Shown: positions 9,319 to 18,153, counted from the first letter of the stretch. The stretch is 64,000 nt of DNA from a bacterium (GCA_021850985.1 JAJZJX010000006.1:1-64000); one strand, 5' to 3'. Numbers and translations: made by a program. The notes: generated by a model from the letters alone, not told the origin.

Positions 9319-9401
9319 TAGCTCCCCTCCTTTGAAAAAGGAGGGGTGTCGGCTAAAGGCCGACGGGGTGGTTCGCGAAAAATTAATCTGACGCCTTTTC
9401 T
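9319..9401. repeat. Family D double hairpin plus half of a family A repeat
   Basis: CCCCTCC pairs with GGAGGGG (9324-9346), and GTCGG pairs with CCGAC (9348-9365). The element ends in GGGGTGG. It matches the tandem copies at 18154-18278. It is followed at 9375-9401 by a right arm of family A (AATTAATCTGACGCCTTTTC). The first hairpin may terminate uvrB transcripts. Confidence 0.7.
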
Positions 9402-9422
9402 CAGAATTAGGTATATATATTT

Positions 9423-11492
9423 ATGAACGAAGATTTACTTAGCAAAATTAAAGGCATTTCTGGTTCGCCAGGCGTTTATATTATGAAAAATATAAACGGA
9501 GAAGTAATTTACGTAGGTAAAGCAAAAAATTTAAAAAAAAGAGTTTCCCAGTATTTTTCCGGCAAAAATTCAGGCGTAAAAACGGAGCATTTAGTTTCAA
9601 AAATAAACGATATAGAAACTATAATCTCCGGCAACGAATTGGAAGCCTTTTTACTGGAAAACACTCTTATAAAGCAATATAAGCCGAAATACAATATAAG
9701 CCTTAAAGACGATAAGTCATATCCTTACATAAAAATAGCCGATTCAAAAACCGGTTTTCCTTATATAATTAAAACAAGAAGTTTCAAAAAAGGCGACGGA
9801 CTTTATTTCGGTCCGTATTCAAGCGCTTTTGCGGTAAACGAAACCATAAAAACCGTCAACAGAATTTTTAAAATGCGGACTTGCACCGACAATAAGTTTA
9901 ATTCCTGCGCCGCCAAGAAAAAACCTTGCCTTTATTATCAAATTAAAAGATGTTCCGGGCCGTGCTGCGGCTTTGCAGATATAAACGCATACAAAAAATC
10001 TATAGAGGGCATTACGATGCTTTTAGAGGGCAAAAACAGGCAGTTAATAAGAGATATGAAACAATCGATGGATAATCGCGTTAAAGAATTAAATTTCGAA
10101 GCGGCGATAAAATTAAGGGATAAAATAAACGCTATAATTAAAATAAACGAAAAACAGGCCGTAGTGTTTAACGAAGAAAAAGATATAGACGCGGCCGGTT
10201 TTTATTCGCAAAACGACAAAATAGACATAACCGTGCTTATTATAAGGAACGGCAGGGTTACCGGCACGAAAAATTTCTTTTTTAAAAATGCTTATCTTAA
10301 CGACGCCGAAATGCTTTCCGCCTTTTTGGACAGATACTACGTTAAAAATTTAGAAATTAATGCCGATATTCCCGACGAGATATATGTTTCCGTTATAATT
10401 GACGAAGAGAATAAAAAAAGCCTTTACGGGTATATTAAAAAATATTCGGGAAAGAAAGTCAAAATAGTCGATTCAGAAAGTTTAAAGAGAAATAAAAACA
10501 GATATGACACGGTAATCCAAATGGCTTCCGAAAACGCAAAAAAGAATTTTTTTGAAAAAAACGGAGAAGATTCGGAAACCGGCAATGCGTCTGACGCAAA
10601 GCCCGCTTACAAAACGGAAGAAAACGCCGGGTCGGCTGGAGCAGTTAACGATAGAGATATAAATAAAAGGCATTATATAAACAGTAAAGATAACGCTAAT
10701 TCTAAGAAACTGTTAATATTAAAAGATATTTTGCGCTTAAACAAAATTCCCGAAATCATAGAATGTTTCGATATATCCAATATTTCAGGCACATATGCCG
10801 TAGCTTCGAAAGCCGTTTTAAAAAACGGCGAAAAAGATACCTCTTTATACAGGCGTTACAGGATTCAAACCAAAAATACTCCGGACGATTATGCCATGAT
10901 GTATGAAGCGTTAAGCAGGCGTTTTAAAGGCGCCGCGTCGGGAAAAGACCCTCTTCCCGACGTAATTATGGTTGACGGTGGAAAAGGGCAGCTTAACGTT
11001 CTCGTTAAAGCCGCTAAAGAGTTTACAGAGTCGGAGAATATAAAAAAAGAAGATATGCCGGCGCTTATTGCGATTGCAAAGTCAAAAGACGCTTATACTT
11101 ATAATAATTATGCAGGACATAATCATAACAATTTAAAAAGCAAAACAGACCCTTACGAAAAAGGCGGCATCGATAAAATTTATCTTCCTAACAGGAAAAA
11201 CGAGGTGAATTTCGGCAAAAACAAAGAACAGATTTTAATGCTTATGGGACTAAGAGACGAGGCGCACAGGTTTGCGGTTTCTTATTTTTCTAAAATTAAG
11301 GCAAAGTCCCTGATTACTTCTGATTTGCTAAATATAGGCGGAGTAGGAAAAAAAATTTACGGCAATTTAATAAAAGAGCTTGGAAGCGTAGAAAGTATAA
11401 AAAAATGTTCAATAGAAGAATTGTCTGCGATTGAAGGCGTAAATAAAACGACGGCAAAAAATATTTACGACTATTTTCATTCAAATTTTTAA
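9423..11492 (+). CDS. uvrC: Excinuclease ABC subunit C
   Basis: UvrC makes the dual incisions in nucleotide excision repair. The GIY-YIG nuclease domain is at the N-terminus (SPGVYIM, then IYVGKAKNLKKRV). A four-cysteine segment and a UVR motif (LNFEAAIKLRDKI) follow. The RNase H-like second nuclease contains ECFDISNISG and VMVDGGKGQLNV, and a helix-hairpin-helix ends the protein. At 689 aa it is longer than usual because of a hydrophilic insertion at about residues 380-425, just before the RNase H-like domain. A TATATA stretch lies just before the ATG and no Shine-Dalgarno is visible. It overlaps the convergent cobD-like gene by 12 nt. Confidence 0.97.
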   Translation: MNEDLLSKIKGISGSPGVYIMKNINGEVIYVGKAKNLKKRVSQYFSGKNSGVKTEHLVSKINDIETIISGNELEAFLLENTLIKQYKPKYNISLKDDKSYPYIKIADSKTGFPYIIKTRSFKKGDGLYFGPYSSAFAVNETIKTVNRIFKMRTCTDNKFNSCAAKKKPCLYYQIKRCSGPCCGFADINAYKKSIEGITMLLEGKNRQLIRDMKQSMDNRVKELNFEAAIKLRDKINAIIKINEKQAVVFNEEKDIDAAGFYSQNDKIDITVLIIRNGRVTGTKNFFFKNAYLNDAEMLSAFLDRYYVKNLEINADIPDEIYVSVIIDEENKKSLYGYIKKYSGKKVKIVDSESLKRNKNRYDTVIQMASENAKKNFFEKNGEDSETGNASDAKPAYKTEENAGSAGAVNDRDINKRHYINSKDNANSKKLLILKDILRLNKIPEIIECFDISNISGTYAVASKAVLKNGEKDTSLYRRYRIQTKNTPDDYAMMYEALSRRFKGAASGKDPLPDVIMVDGGKGQLNVLVKAAKEFTESENIKKEDMPALIAIAKSKDAYTYNNYAGHNHNNLKSKTDPYEKGGIDKIYLPNRKNEVNFGKNKEQILMLMGLRDEAHRFAVSYFSKIKAKSLITSDLLNIGGVGKKIYGNLIKELGSVESIKKCSIEELSAIEGVNKTTAKNIYDYFHSNF

Positions 11493-12674
11493 TTTTTTTA
11501 ACTGCTTTATAAAATAATCGTTTTCCGATTTTTTTCTTACGGCTATCCTGAAATATTTGTCGTTTAAACCTCTGTAGCCGCCGCAGTTTCTTATTAAAAT
11601 ACCGCTTTCTAAAAGATAACTTTTAAGGTTTTCCGCATTTAAGCCTTCATCATTTATTTTAATTAAAAAAAAGTTAGCAGCGCCGGGTATTATTCTTAAA
11701 AACCCTATTTTTTTTAATTTATTTTCAAAATCTTTTTTTAATTCTTTAATTTTCAATCTGGAGCGTAAAATATAATCGTCGTCGCATATTGATAAATAAG
11801 CTGTCTGTTCGGATAGAGACGTGATTTTCCATGGGACGGACGATTCAGACAGCCGTTCGGTTAGAAACGGGCTTGCAAATGCGTAGCCTATCCTAAGTCC
11901 GGGCATAGCAAAAAACTTAGTCATAGACCTGATTATTATTAAGTTGTCGAATTTATCCGTTCCGTTTAATTCTTTATCGTCCAAACTTGTTCCCTCAATA
12001 AAATGTTTTGCCGAAAAATCTTCGCAAAAATCCATAAATGATTCGTCTAATATCAAAAAAGCTTTTTTTTCTTTAAGTTTTTTTAATATTGCGGTTATGG
12101 TTGGAAGCGGAGTTATATTTCCTGCAGGATTTGAAGGGCTTGCTATGAATACGGCATCGTTTTCGCCTATATTTTCGCTTATGCAGTTAGTCAGCTTAGA
12201 TAAACTTTTTTCTTTCAGTTCAAAATTTTCAGATAAATATGTATTTATATGAAAAATTTTTGGCTTTGAAATTATTGAAAGAGCTGCTCTTTCATATTCA
12301 TAAAATGAAGGTTCTACTATTATTACGTTTTTAGGATTTAATTGTGCGGTAATATTAAATATAAGTTCCGAAGCTCCTGCGCCCTCGCATATAAACTGTT
12401 TTTCTATGCCGTGATAAAACGATAAGGCATTTATGAAAAGTCCGGGATAGTTTTTTGGATAATTTTCCGTAAAAAATTTTAATTTTTTGAAATCTTTTAA
12501 AATTTCCGATGCTTTTTGGCTTAATCCAAGCGGGTTTATATTGGCTGAAAAGTCGATTATGCCGCTTTCGTATCCGTAGTCGAGAATATTTCCGCCGTGA
12601 ATTTCGTTATATTGATAATTTATAGGATAATTTTCTTTTACGGGAACAAAAGTCGCCGGTTTTTTTTTAAACAC
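11481..12674 (-). CDS. cobD: PLP aminotransferase-fold enzyme, probable threonine-phosphate decarboxylase CobD
   Basis: This is a class I/II PLP enzyme of 397 aa. The N-terminus has the CobD/HisC-like signature HGGN, then DFSANINPLG. The PLP lysine motif is SMTKFFAMPGLRIGY. CobD makes (R)-1-aminopropan-2-ol phosphate for the nucleotide loop of cobalamin. A corrinoid cluster (cobU, cobT, cobS, cbiA) lies 31 kb away in this window, which supports CobD over histidinol-phosphate aminotransferase. The start is GTG at 12674. A TATAAT lies only 4 nt before it on the minus strand, so the mRNA may be leaderless. It overlaps uvrC tail to tail. Confidence 0.82.
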   Translation of the reverse strand: MFKKKPATFVPVKENYPINYQYNEIHGGNILDYGYESGIIDFSANINPLGLSQKASEILKDFKKLKFFTENYPKNYPGLFINALSFYHGIEKQFICEGAGASELIFNITAQLNPKNVIIVEPSFYEYERAALSIISKPKIFHINTYLSENFELKEKSLSKLTNCISENIGENDAVFIASPSNPAGNITPLPTITAILKKLKEKKAFLILDESFMDFCEDFSAKHFIEGTSLDDKELNGTDKFDNLIIIRSMTKFFAMPGLRIGYAFASPFLTERLSESSVPWKITSLSEQTAYLSICDDDYILRSRLKIKELKKDFENKLKKIGFLRIIPGAANFFLIKINDEGLNAENLKSYLLESGILIRNCGGYRGLNDKYFRIAVRKKSENDYFIKQLKKLKI

Positions 12675-12725
12675 GGTTATTATACATTCTTTAAACTTAA
12701 TATTTTTTGTAAATATATCGCTTGT

Positions 12726-13427
12726 TTAGCGCTTTTGCAGTTTCGCGGCTTTATTTGCGAAAAGTTCGAGAAAACCGGCGGAAGTTTTTACGGCTTCAGG
12801 TAAAATTCTGTTCATTGCGTTAAAATATTCCAATTTGGTCTTTGTGTACAGCAACTCCGGCAAATAAAGCGAAGAATTGTGGGCATTATAATCCACCCAT
12901 CCGAAAGGATGAGCATCCCTGTAATGCCCTCTTAAAGGCTTAAATTTATATACTCCCTTTTCTAATTTTAAATTTGTTTCTAAATAGTGAGAAGACATCC
13001 ATCTTTCAAAAAGAACGTGTTTTTTTAGCGCAAGATTTGTTGTATGAAAAGGGATGCATAAATCTTGAACAAGATGAACCGCGCCGCCGAGGTTTATAAA
13101 CGATTTTTTAAATTTCCCTTTCTCCCAATCTTTCAGTGCTATATTGAAAAGCTGAACGCATTTGGTTCCGGCATCGGAAAAACCGCTGATATATCCGGCA
13201 TGGGAGTGCGGATAAAGATAATGCCCTCCGAACCAATGAACTCTTAGTTTTTTTATAGCAAGCCTGTCTATTATGTATGAGCCGTGATGCATAAGTTTGA
13301 TTCTTTCATCCGCTTTAATGCCGGAAATGCGTTTATCGAGAAGAGTATCGATAACGCTGAATTTAGAATCGTTGTAAAGAAGCTCGAACGTCTTATCTAT
13401 GCAATAATTATGTAATTTTGGCTGCAT
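12726..13427 (-). CDS. Zinc-dependent phospholipase C / S1-P1 nuclease-like protein
   Basis: This 233-aa protein has the signature of the zinc phospholipase C and S1/P1 nuclease fold: GGAVHLVQDLCIPFHTTN in the centre, a histidine near the N-terminus (LMHHGSY), then HYLYPHSHAG and a downstream SSHYLE. These His and Asp residues would bind the trinuclear zinc site. No signal peptide is visible, which is unusual because most characterised members are secreted. The gene is divergent from the selenoprotein gene, with about 190 nt of shared intergenic DNA. The substrate is unknown. Confidence 0.7.
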   Translation of the reverse strand: MQPKLHNYCIDKTFELLYNDSKFSVIDTLLDKRISGIKADERIKLMHHGSYIIDRLAIKKLRVHWFGGHYLYPHSHAGYISGFSDAGTKCVQLFNIALKDWEKGKFKKSFINLGGAVHLVQDLCIPFHTTNLALKKHVLFERWMSSHYLETNLKLEKGVYKFKPLRGHYRDAHPFGWVDYNAHNSSLYLPELLYTKTKLEYFNAMNRILPEAVKTSAGFLELFANKAAKLQKR

Positions 13428-13474
13428 GTTATATTTATATCATATTTCAAAAAAAAATCAATAAATATTTGCTT

Positions 13475-13542
13475 AAAATTGCCGATAGAAAGTTGTAAAG
13501 TTAGATAAAATAAAGCAATAATGAATGAAAATCGGCAATTTT
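13475..13542. repeat. 12-bp perfect inverted repeat in a divergent intergenic region
   Basis: AAAATTGCCGAT (13475-13486) and ATCGGCAATTTT (13531-13542) are exact inverse copies 44 nt apart. The right arm ends 4 nt before the -35 box of the selenoprotein promoter. A similar string, ATCGGTAATTTTGGGT, lies upstream of uvrB at 7251-7266. It could be a regulator site that supports looping. Confidence 0.5.
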
Positions 13543-13546
13543 GGGT

Positions 13547-13576
13547 TTGCAAAATAAGTATCAAAAATAGTATAAT
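13547..13576 (+). promoter_or_regulatory. Promoter of the selenoprotein gene
   Basis: TTGCAA (13547-13552), an 18-nt spacer and a perfect TATAAT (13571-13576). Transcription would start near 13583, leaving a leader of about 39 nt. A clear Shine-Dalgarno (AAGGAG) lies before the ATG at 13622. Confidence 0.7.
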
Positions 13577-13621
13577 ATTAATTACAGCTTAAAATTTAAT
13601 AAATAAAAAAAAGGAGAAAAA

Positions 13622-14275
13622 ATGCCTCTATTAAGCGAACAGGATACCGAGTTCCTGAAAAAAGATTTTAGCGGAAAATTAAAAAATAACGTTAAGTTAA
13701 TTTTTTTTAAAGCCGAAGATGCCTGCCTTTATTGCAAAGAGGTTAAAGATATATTAACCGAGGTTGCAGGGTTAAGCGATAAATTAAGTTTGGAAGAATA
13801 CGACTTCGACAAAGATACCGATAAAGTTAAACTTTACGGCATAAAAAGAACTCCGGCTATAGTTATAGAAGGCGATAAAGATTACGGAGTCAGATTTTAC
13901 GGTATGCCGGCAGGCCATGAATTCATGACCTTAGTAAACGGAATAATTAACGTTTCTACCAAGGAAACCGGTCTCTCTGAAAAAACCGTCGAAAAATTAA
14001 AAGAAATAATTAAACCTTATAATATTCAGGTTTTCGTTACCCCTACCTGACCTCATTGTCCGCCGGCGGCGGTTCTTGCACACAATTTTGCTATAGTAAA
14101 CGAAAATATTACGTCAGATGTAATAGAAATTCAAGAATTTCCTAATCTTTCGGATAAATATGAGGTTTTCAGCGTGCCTAAAACGGTAATGAACGAATCC
14201 GCCGAAGTGGTAGGCGCGGTTCCGGAAGCGGTTTTTCTAGGTAAAGTCATGGAAGGATACGCTAATAAGCAATAA
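13622..14275 (+). CDS. Selenocysteine-containing protein disulfide oxidoreductase (in-frame UGA at 14048)
   Basis: The ORF track stops at a TGA (14048-14050), but the same frame continues for 75 more codons to a TAA at 14273-14275. The full product is 217 aa with two thioredoxin-like folds, the layout of the glutaredoxin-like PDO family. Domain 1 has DACLYCKE (C35, C38). Domain 2 has T-P-T-U-P-H-C, with Sec at position 143 where the family has the first cysteine of CPHC. The downstream cis-proline context SVPKTV is intact. The protein would be a cytoplasmic thiol or peroxide-linked reductant. A GC-rich hairpin directly after the UGA fits a bacterial SECIS. A damaged CPHC protein is the alternative, but the exact placement at the redox position argues for Sec. 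Confidence 0.85.
14055..14086 (+). promoter_or_regulatory. Putative bacterial SECIS element
   Basis: CCGCC (14060-14064) pairs with GGCGG (14068-14072) around a 3-nt loop. An outer ATTGT/ACAAT helix (14055-14059 with 14082-14086) encloses it. The structure begins 5 nt after the UGA, within the distance that SelB needs. It is inferred by eye only. Confidence 0.5.
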
Positions 14276-14329
14276 AAAAAGAGATAGATGTATATTATCG
14301 TTTGCAGAATTAAATTTTATTAATGTATA

Positions 14330-14377
14330 AAAAATGGAGGATCGTAACGCATATTTTGTTTACGCCCTCCATTTTTA
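14330..14377 (+). terminator. Terminator after the selenoprotein gene
   Basis: AAAATGGAGG (14331-14340) pairs with CCTCCATTTT (14366-14375), and an inner CGTAA/TTACG helix extends the stem. The stem ends in a T run. It lies between the selenoprotein gene and the convergent stress-protein gene. Confidence 0.8.
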
Positions 14378-14428
14378 TTATTACGATATTTGAAATTTAG
14401 AAAAATATTTTCAGAAATTATTTTGAAT

Positions 14429-14875
14429 TCAGCATTTTTGACCGGTGCAGTGGTATAAAAGCACAGGAATATTCGATTGCCTTACGATGCTTTCCGCCAT
14501 AGAACCCAGCACTAATCTGGTCAGTCCTTTTTTTCCGTGCGTTCCCATAACTATCAGGTCGAATCCGCCTTCTTTAATCTCGTTTAAAACTATATTGACC
14601 GGTTCGCCGTGCGTCAAAACGGTATTAACTTTTATGCCTTTTTTTTCGGCTTCGTCTTTAAGCTTGCTCAGTACCGGCTTTTCTTCTGCTACTAAAAGAT
14701 CAAGGTCGTTTATGCCGCCGCCGGATAAATCCGCTATATTTTGCAGAGTTTGAACATCTATAACGTGAATAAACGTTATTTCCGCTTTAATTTCGGAAGC
14801 AAATTTAATTGCGTTATTTGCGGCATCCATTGACGTGTCGCTGAAATCGACGGGGCATAAAATTTTTTTAAACAT
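14429..14875 (-). CDS. Universal stress protein, UspA family
   Basis: This is a 148-aa single-domain UspA protein, a cytoplasmic nucleotide-binding stress protein. The N-terminus KKILCPVDFSDTS and the ATP-binding pattern G-x2-G-x9-G-S (GTHGKKGLTRLVLGSMAES) are both present. Two additional cysteines sit in the C-terminal CTGQKC. A strong Shine-Dalgarno (AAGGAGAG) precedes the ATG. A promoter is visible at 14924-14953 on the minus strand. A second Usp (22902) shares the ATP-binding pattern. Confidence 0.93.
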   Translation of the reverse strand: MFKKILCPVDFSDTSMDAANNAIKFASEIKAEITFIHVIDVQTLQNIADLSGGGINDLDLLVAEEKPVLSKLKDEAEKKGIKVNTVLTHGEPVNIVLNEIKEGGFDLIVMGTHGKKGLTRLVLGSMAESIVRQSNIPVLLYHCTGQKC

Positions 14876-14923
14876 TTAATCTCTCCTTTTTATTTAAAAT
14901 TTGATTTGTTCTATATCATAATA

Positions 14924-14953
14924 TTTATATATCTTATTCAAATATAAAGTCAA
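14924..14953 (-). promoter_or_regulatory. Promoter of the universal stress protein gene
   Basis: Read on the minus strand: TTGACT, an 18-nt spacer and TATAAA. It lies back to back with the promoter at 14980-15009, so the two genes diverge from a 175-bp region. Confidence 0.55.
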
Positions 14954-14979
14954 GAAAAATATTGAAAAAAATATAAAAA

Positions 14980-15009
14980 TTGATTTTTACAGCCGATAAC
15001 GTATATAAT
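14980..15009 (+). promoter_or_regulatory. Promoter of the secreted protein gene at 15050
   Basis: TTGATT (14980-14985), an 18-nt spacer and a perfect TATAAT (15004-15009). The start codon is about 35 nt beyond the predicted +1, with GAGAGG as the ribosome binding site. Confidence 0.55.
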
Positions 15010-15049
15010 AAATATATAAAAAAATAAAATATTAAATAGAGAGGTAAAA

Positions 15050-15613
15050 ATGCGTAAAAGCGTGACGGATAGACCTATAAAATATTTTTTGTTTTTTGCA
15101 GCCGCCGTATCGATGTTTTTAATTTCGGTCTCATTTTACGTTATTCCGTCAGCGGAGTGTTCGGCATTTTCAGCCTCCGTGCTAAACGGGCATACGTCCG
15201 CAGTTAAGAAAAGCAAAAAAAAGAAATATTATACCGAAGGCAAGATGTATATAATACTCAAAATCTCCAAAAATTTAAAGGCGTATATAAACAAAAAAAA
15301 TCAAAAGGTTTATTATTTTTATAAAAAAAAATATTATTACTGGGCTAACGGTATATGGTTCGAAGCGGCAAGAATTAACGGAATGTATTCTATTACTCCG
15401 CAGAACGCGATACCGCATCCCCTCAAACACGGTCCGCTTTTGAGGGTCAAAAGAAAAAAGATTCCGGCCGGATTTGCCGCTTTAAAAGTGCCTCCAAGAC
15501 TCGTTAAGAAGGGATTGCCTAATGCGGCTACGGAACACTTATATAATCTTCCTCTTACTCTTCACGGACTTATAATTTATCAAAAAAGCCTGAATTTTAA
15601 TAAAATAAAATAG
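15050..15613 (+). CDS. Secreted protein of unknown function with YYxWxxGxWF motif
   Basis: The product is 187 aa, with a hydrophobic signal segment (residues 12-36) that ends near a plausible cleavage site (SAECSA). A very basic lysine/tyrosine-rich stretch follows. The mature part contains KYYYWANGIWFEAA, then a segment that ends GFAALKVPPRL. This pattern of aromatic residues, GxW and a proline-ended segment also occurs in the lipoprotein at 59300 (YYYLWREGNWLYS). I do not recognise a characterised family. It is probably periplasmic. It has its own promoter and lies 44 nt before def. Confidence 0.6.
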   Translation: MRKSVTDRPIKYFLFFAAAVSMFLISVSFYVIPSAECSAFSASVLNGHTSAVKKSKKKKYYTEGKMYIILKISKNLKAYINKKNQKVYYFYKKKYYYWANGIWFEAARINGMYSITPQNAIPHPLKHGPLLRVKRKKIPAGFAALKVPPRLVKKGLPNAATEHLYNLPLTLHGLIIYQKSLNFNKIK

Positions 15614-15657
15614 GCGGTAAAAATATATATAAGGGAGGTTATGCAGTAATTTCGGCA

Positions 15658-16224
15658 ATGGAATTTTTAAATATCTTAAAATATCCCGACCCAAAATTGA
15701 GGGTTAAAGCAAGTCCTATTGAAATCAGCGATATTAAAAACAATGTTTCTTTGATTAAAAGTTTAGTTTATACTATGTATAAAGCTGACGGTATCGGGCT
15801 TGCGGCTACGCAGGCGGGTATAAATAAACGTATAATAGTTTTAGACTTAGCCAGAAAAAAAGATAAGGAAATATCGTTTTCGCTCGGCGAAGATAATATT
15901 ATTACGGCAAATAAAGACTTAATAATAGCCGTAAATCCGGAAATAATATTTAAAGAGGGAAAGACGACCTATGAAGAAGGGTGCCTCTCTATCCCTAATT
16001 TTAATGCAGACGTAGATAGATTTTTTGAAATAAAAGTCAGGGCATACGATATTTCGGGAAATGAGTTTATAATGGAAGCAAAAGATTTACTTTCTATAGC
16101 TTTTCAGCATGAAATAGACCATCTCGACGGAATTTTATTTATAGATAAAGTTTCTCCGCTAAAACGTTCCTTATATAACGCTTCGCTTAAGAAAAAAAAG
16201 AAATTAGAGCATGCTGCCTCTTAA
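15658..16224 (+). CDS. def: Peptide deformylase
   Basis: Peptide deformylase removes the formyl group from nascent N-terminal methionine. All three metal-site motifs are present: GIGLAATQAG, EGCLSIP (Cys ligand) and QHEIDHLDG (two His ligands and catalytic Glu). At 188 aa it is slightly long because of an insertion around residues 60-85. The start is uncertain. GGGAGG (15633-15638) lies 19 nt before the ATG, and a 2-codon reading frame (ATG CAG TAA) sits in between. An in-frame ATT at 15649 is better spaced. The gene overlaps fmt by 14 nt in the classic def-fmt order. Confidence 0.96.
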   Translation: MEFLNILKYPDPKLRVKASPIEISDIKNNVSLIKSLVYTMYKADGIGLAATQAGINKRIIVLDLARKKDKEISFSLGEDNIITANKDLIIAVNPEIIFKEGKTTYEEGCLSIPNFNADVDRFFEIKVRAYDISGNEFIMEAKDLLSIAFQHEIDHLDGILFIDKVSPLKRSLYNASLKKKKKLEHAAS

Positions 16225-17311
16225 AACGGTTTTTATGGGGACGCCCAAAATTGCGTCATATTCACTGCTTGATATGTTGAAGCTTCAGGGAAACGGCATC
16301 GTAGATATACAGGCAGTTTATACAAAGCCCCCCGTATGGGATTCTAAAAAAAAAGAATACATTGAATCGCCGGTCGAAAAAATTGCCCGCGAAAACCGTA
16401 TTGATTTAAGGACGCCTAAAACATTTAAAAATAACGCCGAAGAAACGGATTTTTTAAAAACCCTTGCTCCGGATATTATAATCGTCGTCGCTTTCGGGCT
16501 TATTCTTACGCCGGATATTTTAAACATACCCATATACGGAGTATTAAATCTGCATCCTTCTCTTTTGCCGAATTTAAGGGGTCCAAGCCCCATACACTAT
16601 ACGATATTAAAAAGGATGAAATTCGGCGGAGTTACTATAATGGCTATGAATGAAGGCGTAGATACCGGCCCTTTAGCGGCTCAGCAAAGAATTCCTTTAG
16701 ACAAAAACGAAAACTTTTCCGGTCTTTACGAAAAATTATCATCAGCCGGTTCTCTTCTGCTTTCCGGAGTCGTAGAGACTGTATATAGCCATAGAATAAA
16801 TTTTTTTAAATGCGGATATGCTCAGGATTCGGCAAAAAAAGAAGGCGATACGGCGCATGATTTAACCGCTTTAATAAAGCAGGAAGAATTGCGCATAGAT
16901 TTTTCCAAGGAAGAACCTGATGCTATATATGCAAAAATAAGGGCTTTTTCCGAAGCGGGAGGAGCTTTTTTTATTTTTAAAAACAAAAACGTAAAAGTAT
17001 TGGAAGCAGAGTTAATAGTCGATGATGCGTGCGAAAAAAAAGACTTGCAACGCCCAACATTCGAATATTTTGATTATTGCGGCGGTTTTTCGGATATTTA
17101 TAAAAAAGAAATAGAAAAAATATCTTCTAAAGCCGATATTATTCCCGGTACGGCTGTCGTCGCAAACAAAACGGGACTTATTATTTCCACCCAAAAAAAA
17201 GGGGTTTATATACGGCTGGTAAAGCTTAAACCGGAAGGCAGGAACGTTATGGGCTATAACGATATCGTCAACGGATTTAGAATAAAACAGGGCGACTCAA
17301 TATGTCTTTAA
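16211..17311 (+). CDS. fmt: Methionyl-tRNA formyltransferase
   Basis: Fmt formylates initiator Met-tRNA with 10-formyl-THF, the step that def later reverses on the peptide. The motifs are VFMGTPKIASYSL at the N-terminus, NLHPSLLPNLRGPSPIHY in the catalytic loop and GVDTGPLAA. At 366 aa it is about 50 residues longer than E. coli Fmt. Extra hydrophilic sequence lies near residues 260-300, inside the C-terminal tRNA-binding domain. It overlaps def by 14 nt and the DUF116 gene by 10 nt, so the three genes form one operon. Confidence 0.95.
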   Translation: MLPLKTVFMGTPKIASYSLLDMLKLQGNGIVDIQAVYTKPPVWDSKKKEYIESPVEKIARENRIDLRTPKTFKNNAEETDFLKTLAPDIIIVVAFGLILTPDILNIPIYGVLNLHPSLLPNLRGPSPIHYTILKRMKFGGVTIMAMNEGVDTGPLAAQQRIPLDKNENFSGLYEKLSSAGSLLLSGVVETVYSHRINFFKCGYAQDSAKKEGDTAHDLTALIKQEELRIDFSKEEPDAIYAKIRAFSEAGGAFFIFKNKNVKVLEAELIVDDACEKKDLQRPTFEYFDYCGGFSDIYKKEIEKISSKADIIPGTAVVANKTGLIISTQKKGVYIRLVKLKPEGRNVMGYNDIVNGFRIKQGDSICL

Positions 17312-18075
17312 AAAAAGAACATGTTTATTTTTTGAAGATAATATCAGTTTCTCTCATTGTTATTTTATCCGTATTTCTGCTTCTTTTCTGGATAATATCC
17401 GGCGGGTTGGAAAAAATCAGCCCATATTTGCCGTTATATATTTTTTTTGCTTTAGATTTTGTACTGCTTTTGGTTATTCTGATTTTTTTTGCCGGTTTGA
17501 TAGGCAGGCGCAAAAACGGCGGAAAATCTTTTCTTGTTTATCCTGCGCGCTATATTTTGATAAAAATTCTTTATCCGATGGCATTTTTCATCACTTCCGT
17601 ATTCAGGATAAATAGAGATAAAATGCAGGCTTCGTTTGTCGAAATAAACAATTTTCTTCTTTTTTCGTTAAATAAAAACGTAGCTTTCGACAGAATATTA
17701 ATCCTGCTCCCCCACTGTCTTCAGCTCCATAACTGCAAGGCTAAAATTACCGAAGATATAAATAACTGCTTGAATTGCGGAAAATGCAACATAAAAGAGC
17801 TTGCGGCGCTTTCAAAAAAGAAAGGCATATTTATGGCCGTCGCTACAGGAGGTACGCTTGCTCGCAGGGTTATAGAGGAAAAGCGGCCTAAAGCCGTTAT
17901 AGCCGTTGCATGCGAAAGAGATTTAAGTTCGGGAATCATAGACAGTTTTCCGCTTTTTGTTTACGGTCTGCCCAATATGAGACCTAACGGACCTTGCAGG
18001 GATACCCTTGTCGATGTCGGCGCTCTATACGAGCTGATAGAAAAGATTTGCCCTCAGAAAGAGACATCGGTTTAA
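17302..18075 (+). CDS. DUF116 family membrane protein
   Basis: This 257-aa protein has two N-terminal membrane helices (about residues 10-34 and 40-66). The soluble part is cysteine-rich: LPHCLQLHNC, then CLNCGKCNI, then a Rossmann-like stretch with MAVATGG and VAVACERDL, and a final GPCRDTLVDV. This is the DUF116 family. It often follows def and fmt in Deltaproteobacteria and is uncharacterised. The cysteine pattern suggests metal or Fe-S binding at the inner face of the membrane. It overlaps fmt by 10 nt. Confidence 0.85.
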   Translation: MSLKKEHVYFLKIISVSLIVILSVFLLLFWIISGGLEKISPYLPLYIFFALDFVLLLVILIFFAGLIGRRKNGGKSFLVYPARYILIKILYPMAFFITSVFRINRDKMQASFVEINNFLLFSLNKNVAFDRILILLPHCLQLHNCKAKITEDINNCLNCGKCNIKELAALSKKKGIFMAVATGGTLARRVIEEKRPKAVIAVACERDLSSGIIDSFPLFVYGLPNMRPNGPCRDTLVDVGALYELIEKICPQKETSV

Positions 18076-18153
18076 TTTTTCGCAGATAGATGCGTAAAAC
18101 CTCCAAACTCAGACGCGAGTATGCAAATAAATAAATCCGGCACCTTTAAATAA

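Noticed and set aside
14051-14275. Truncated pseudogene reading of the 13622 gene
   Set aside because: No further frameshift or stop occurs, the family sequence is intact on both sides, and the TGA sits exactly at the redox cysteine position, so Sec is the better explanation.
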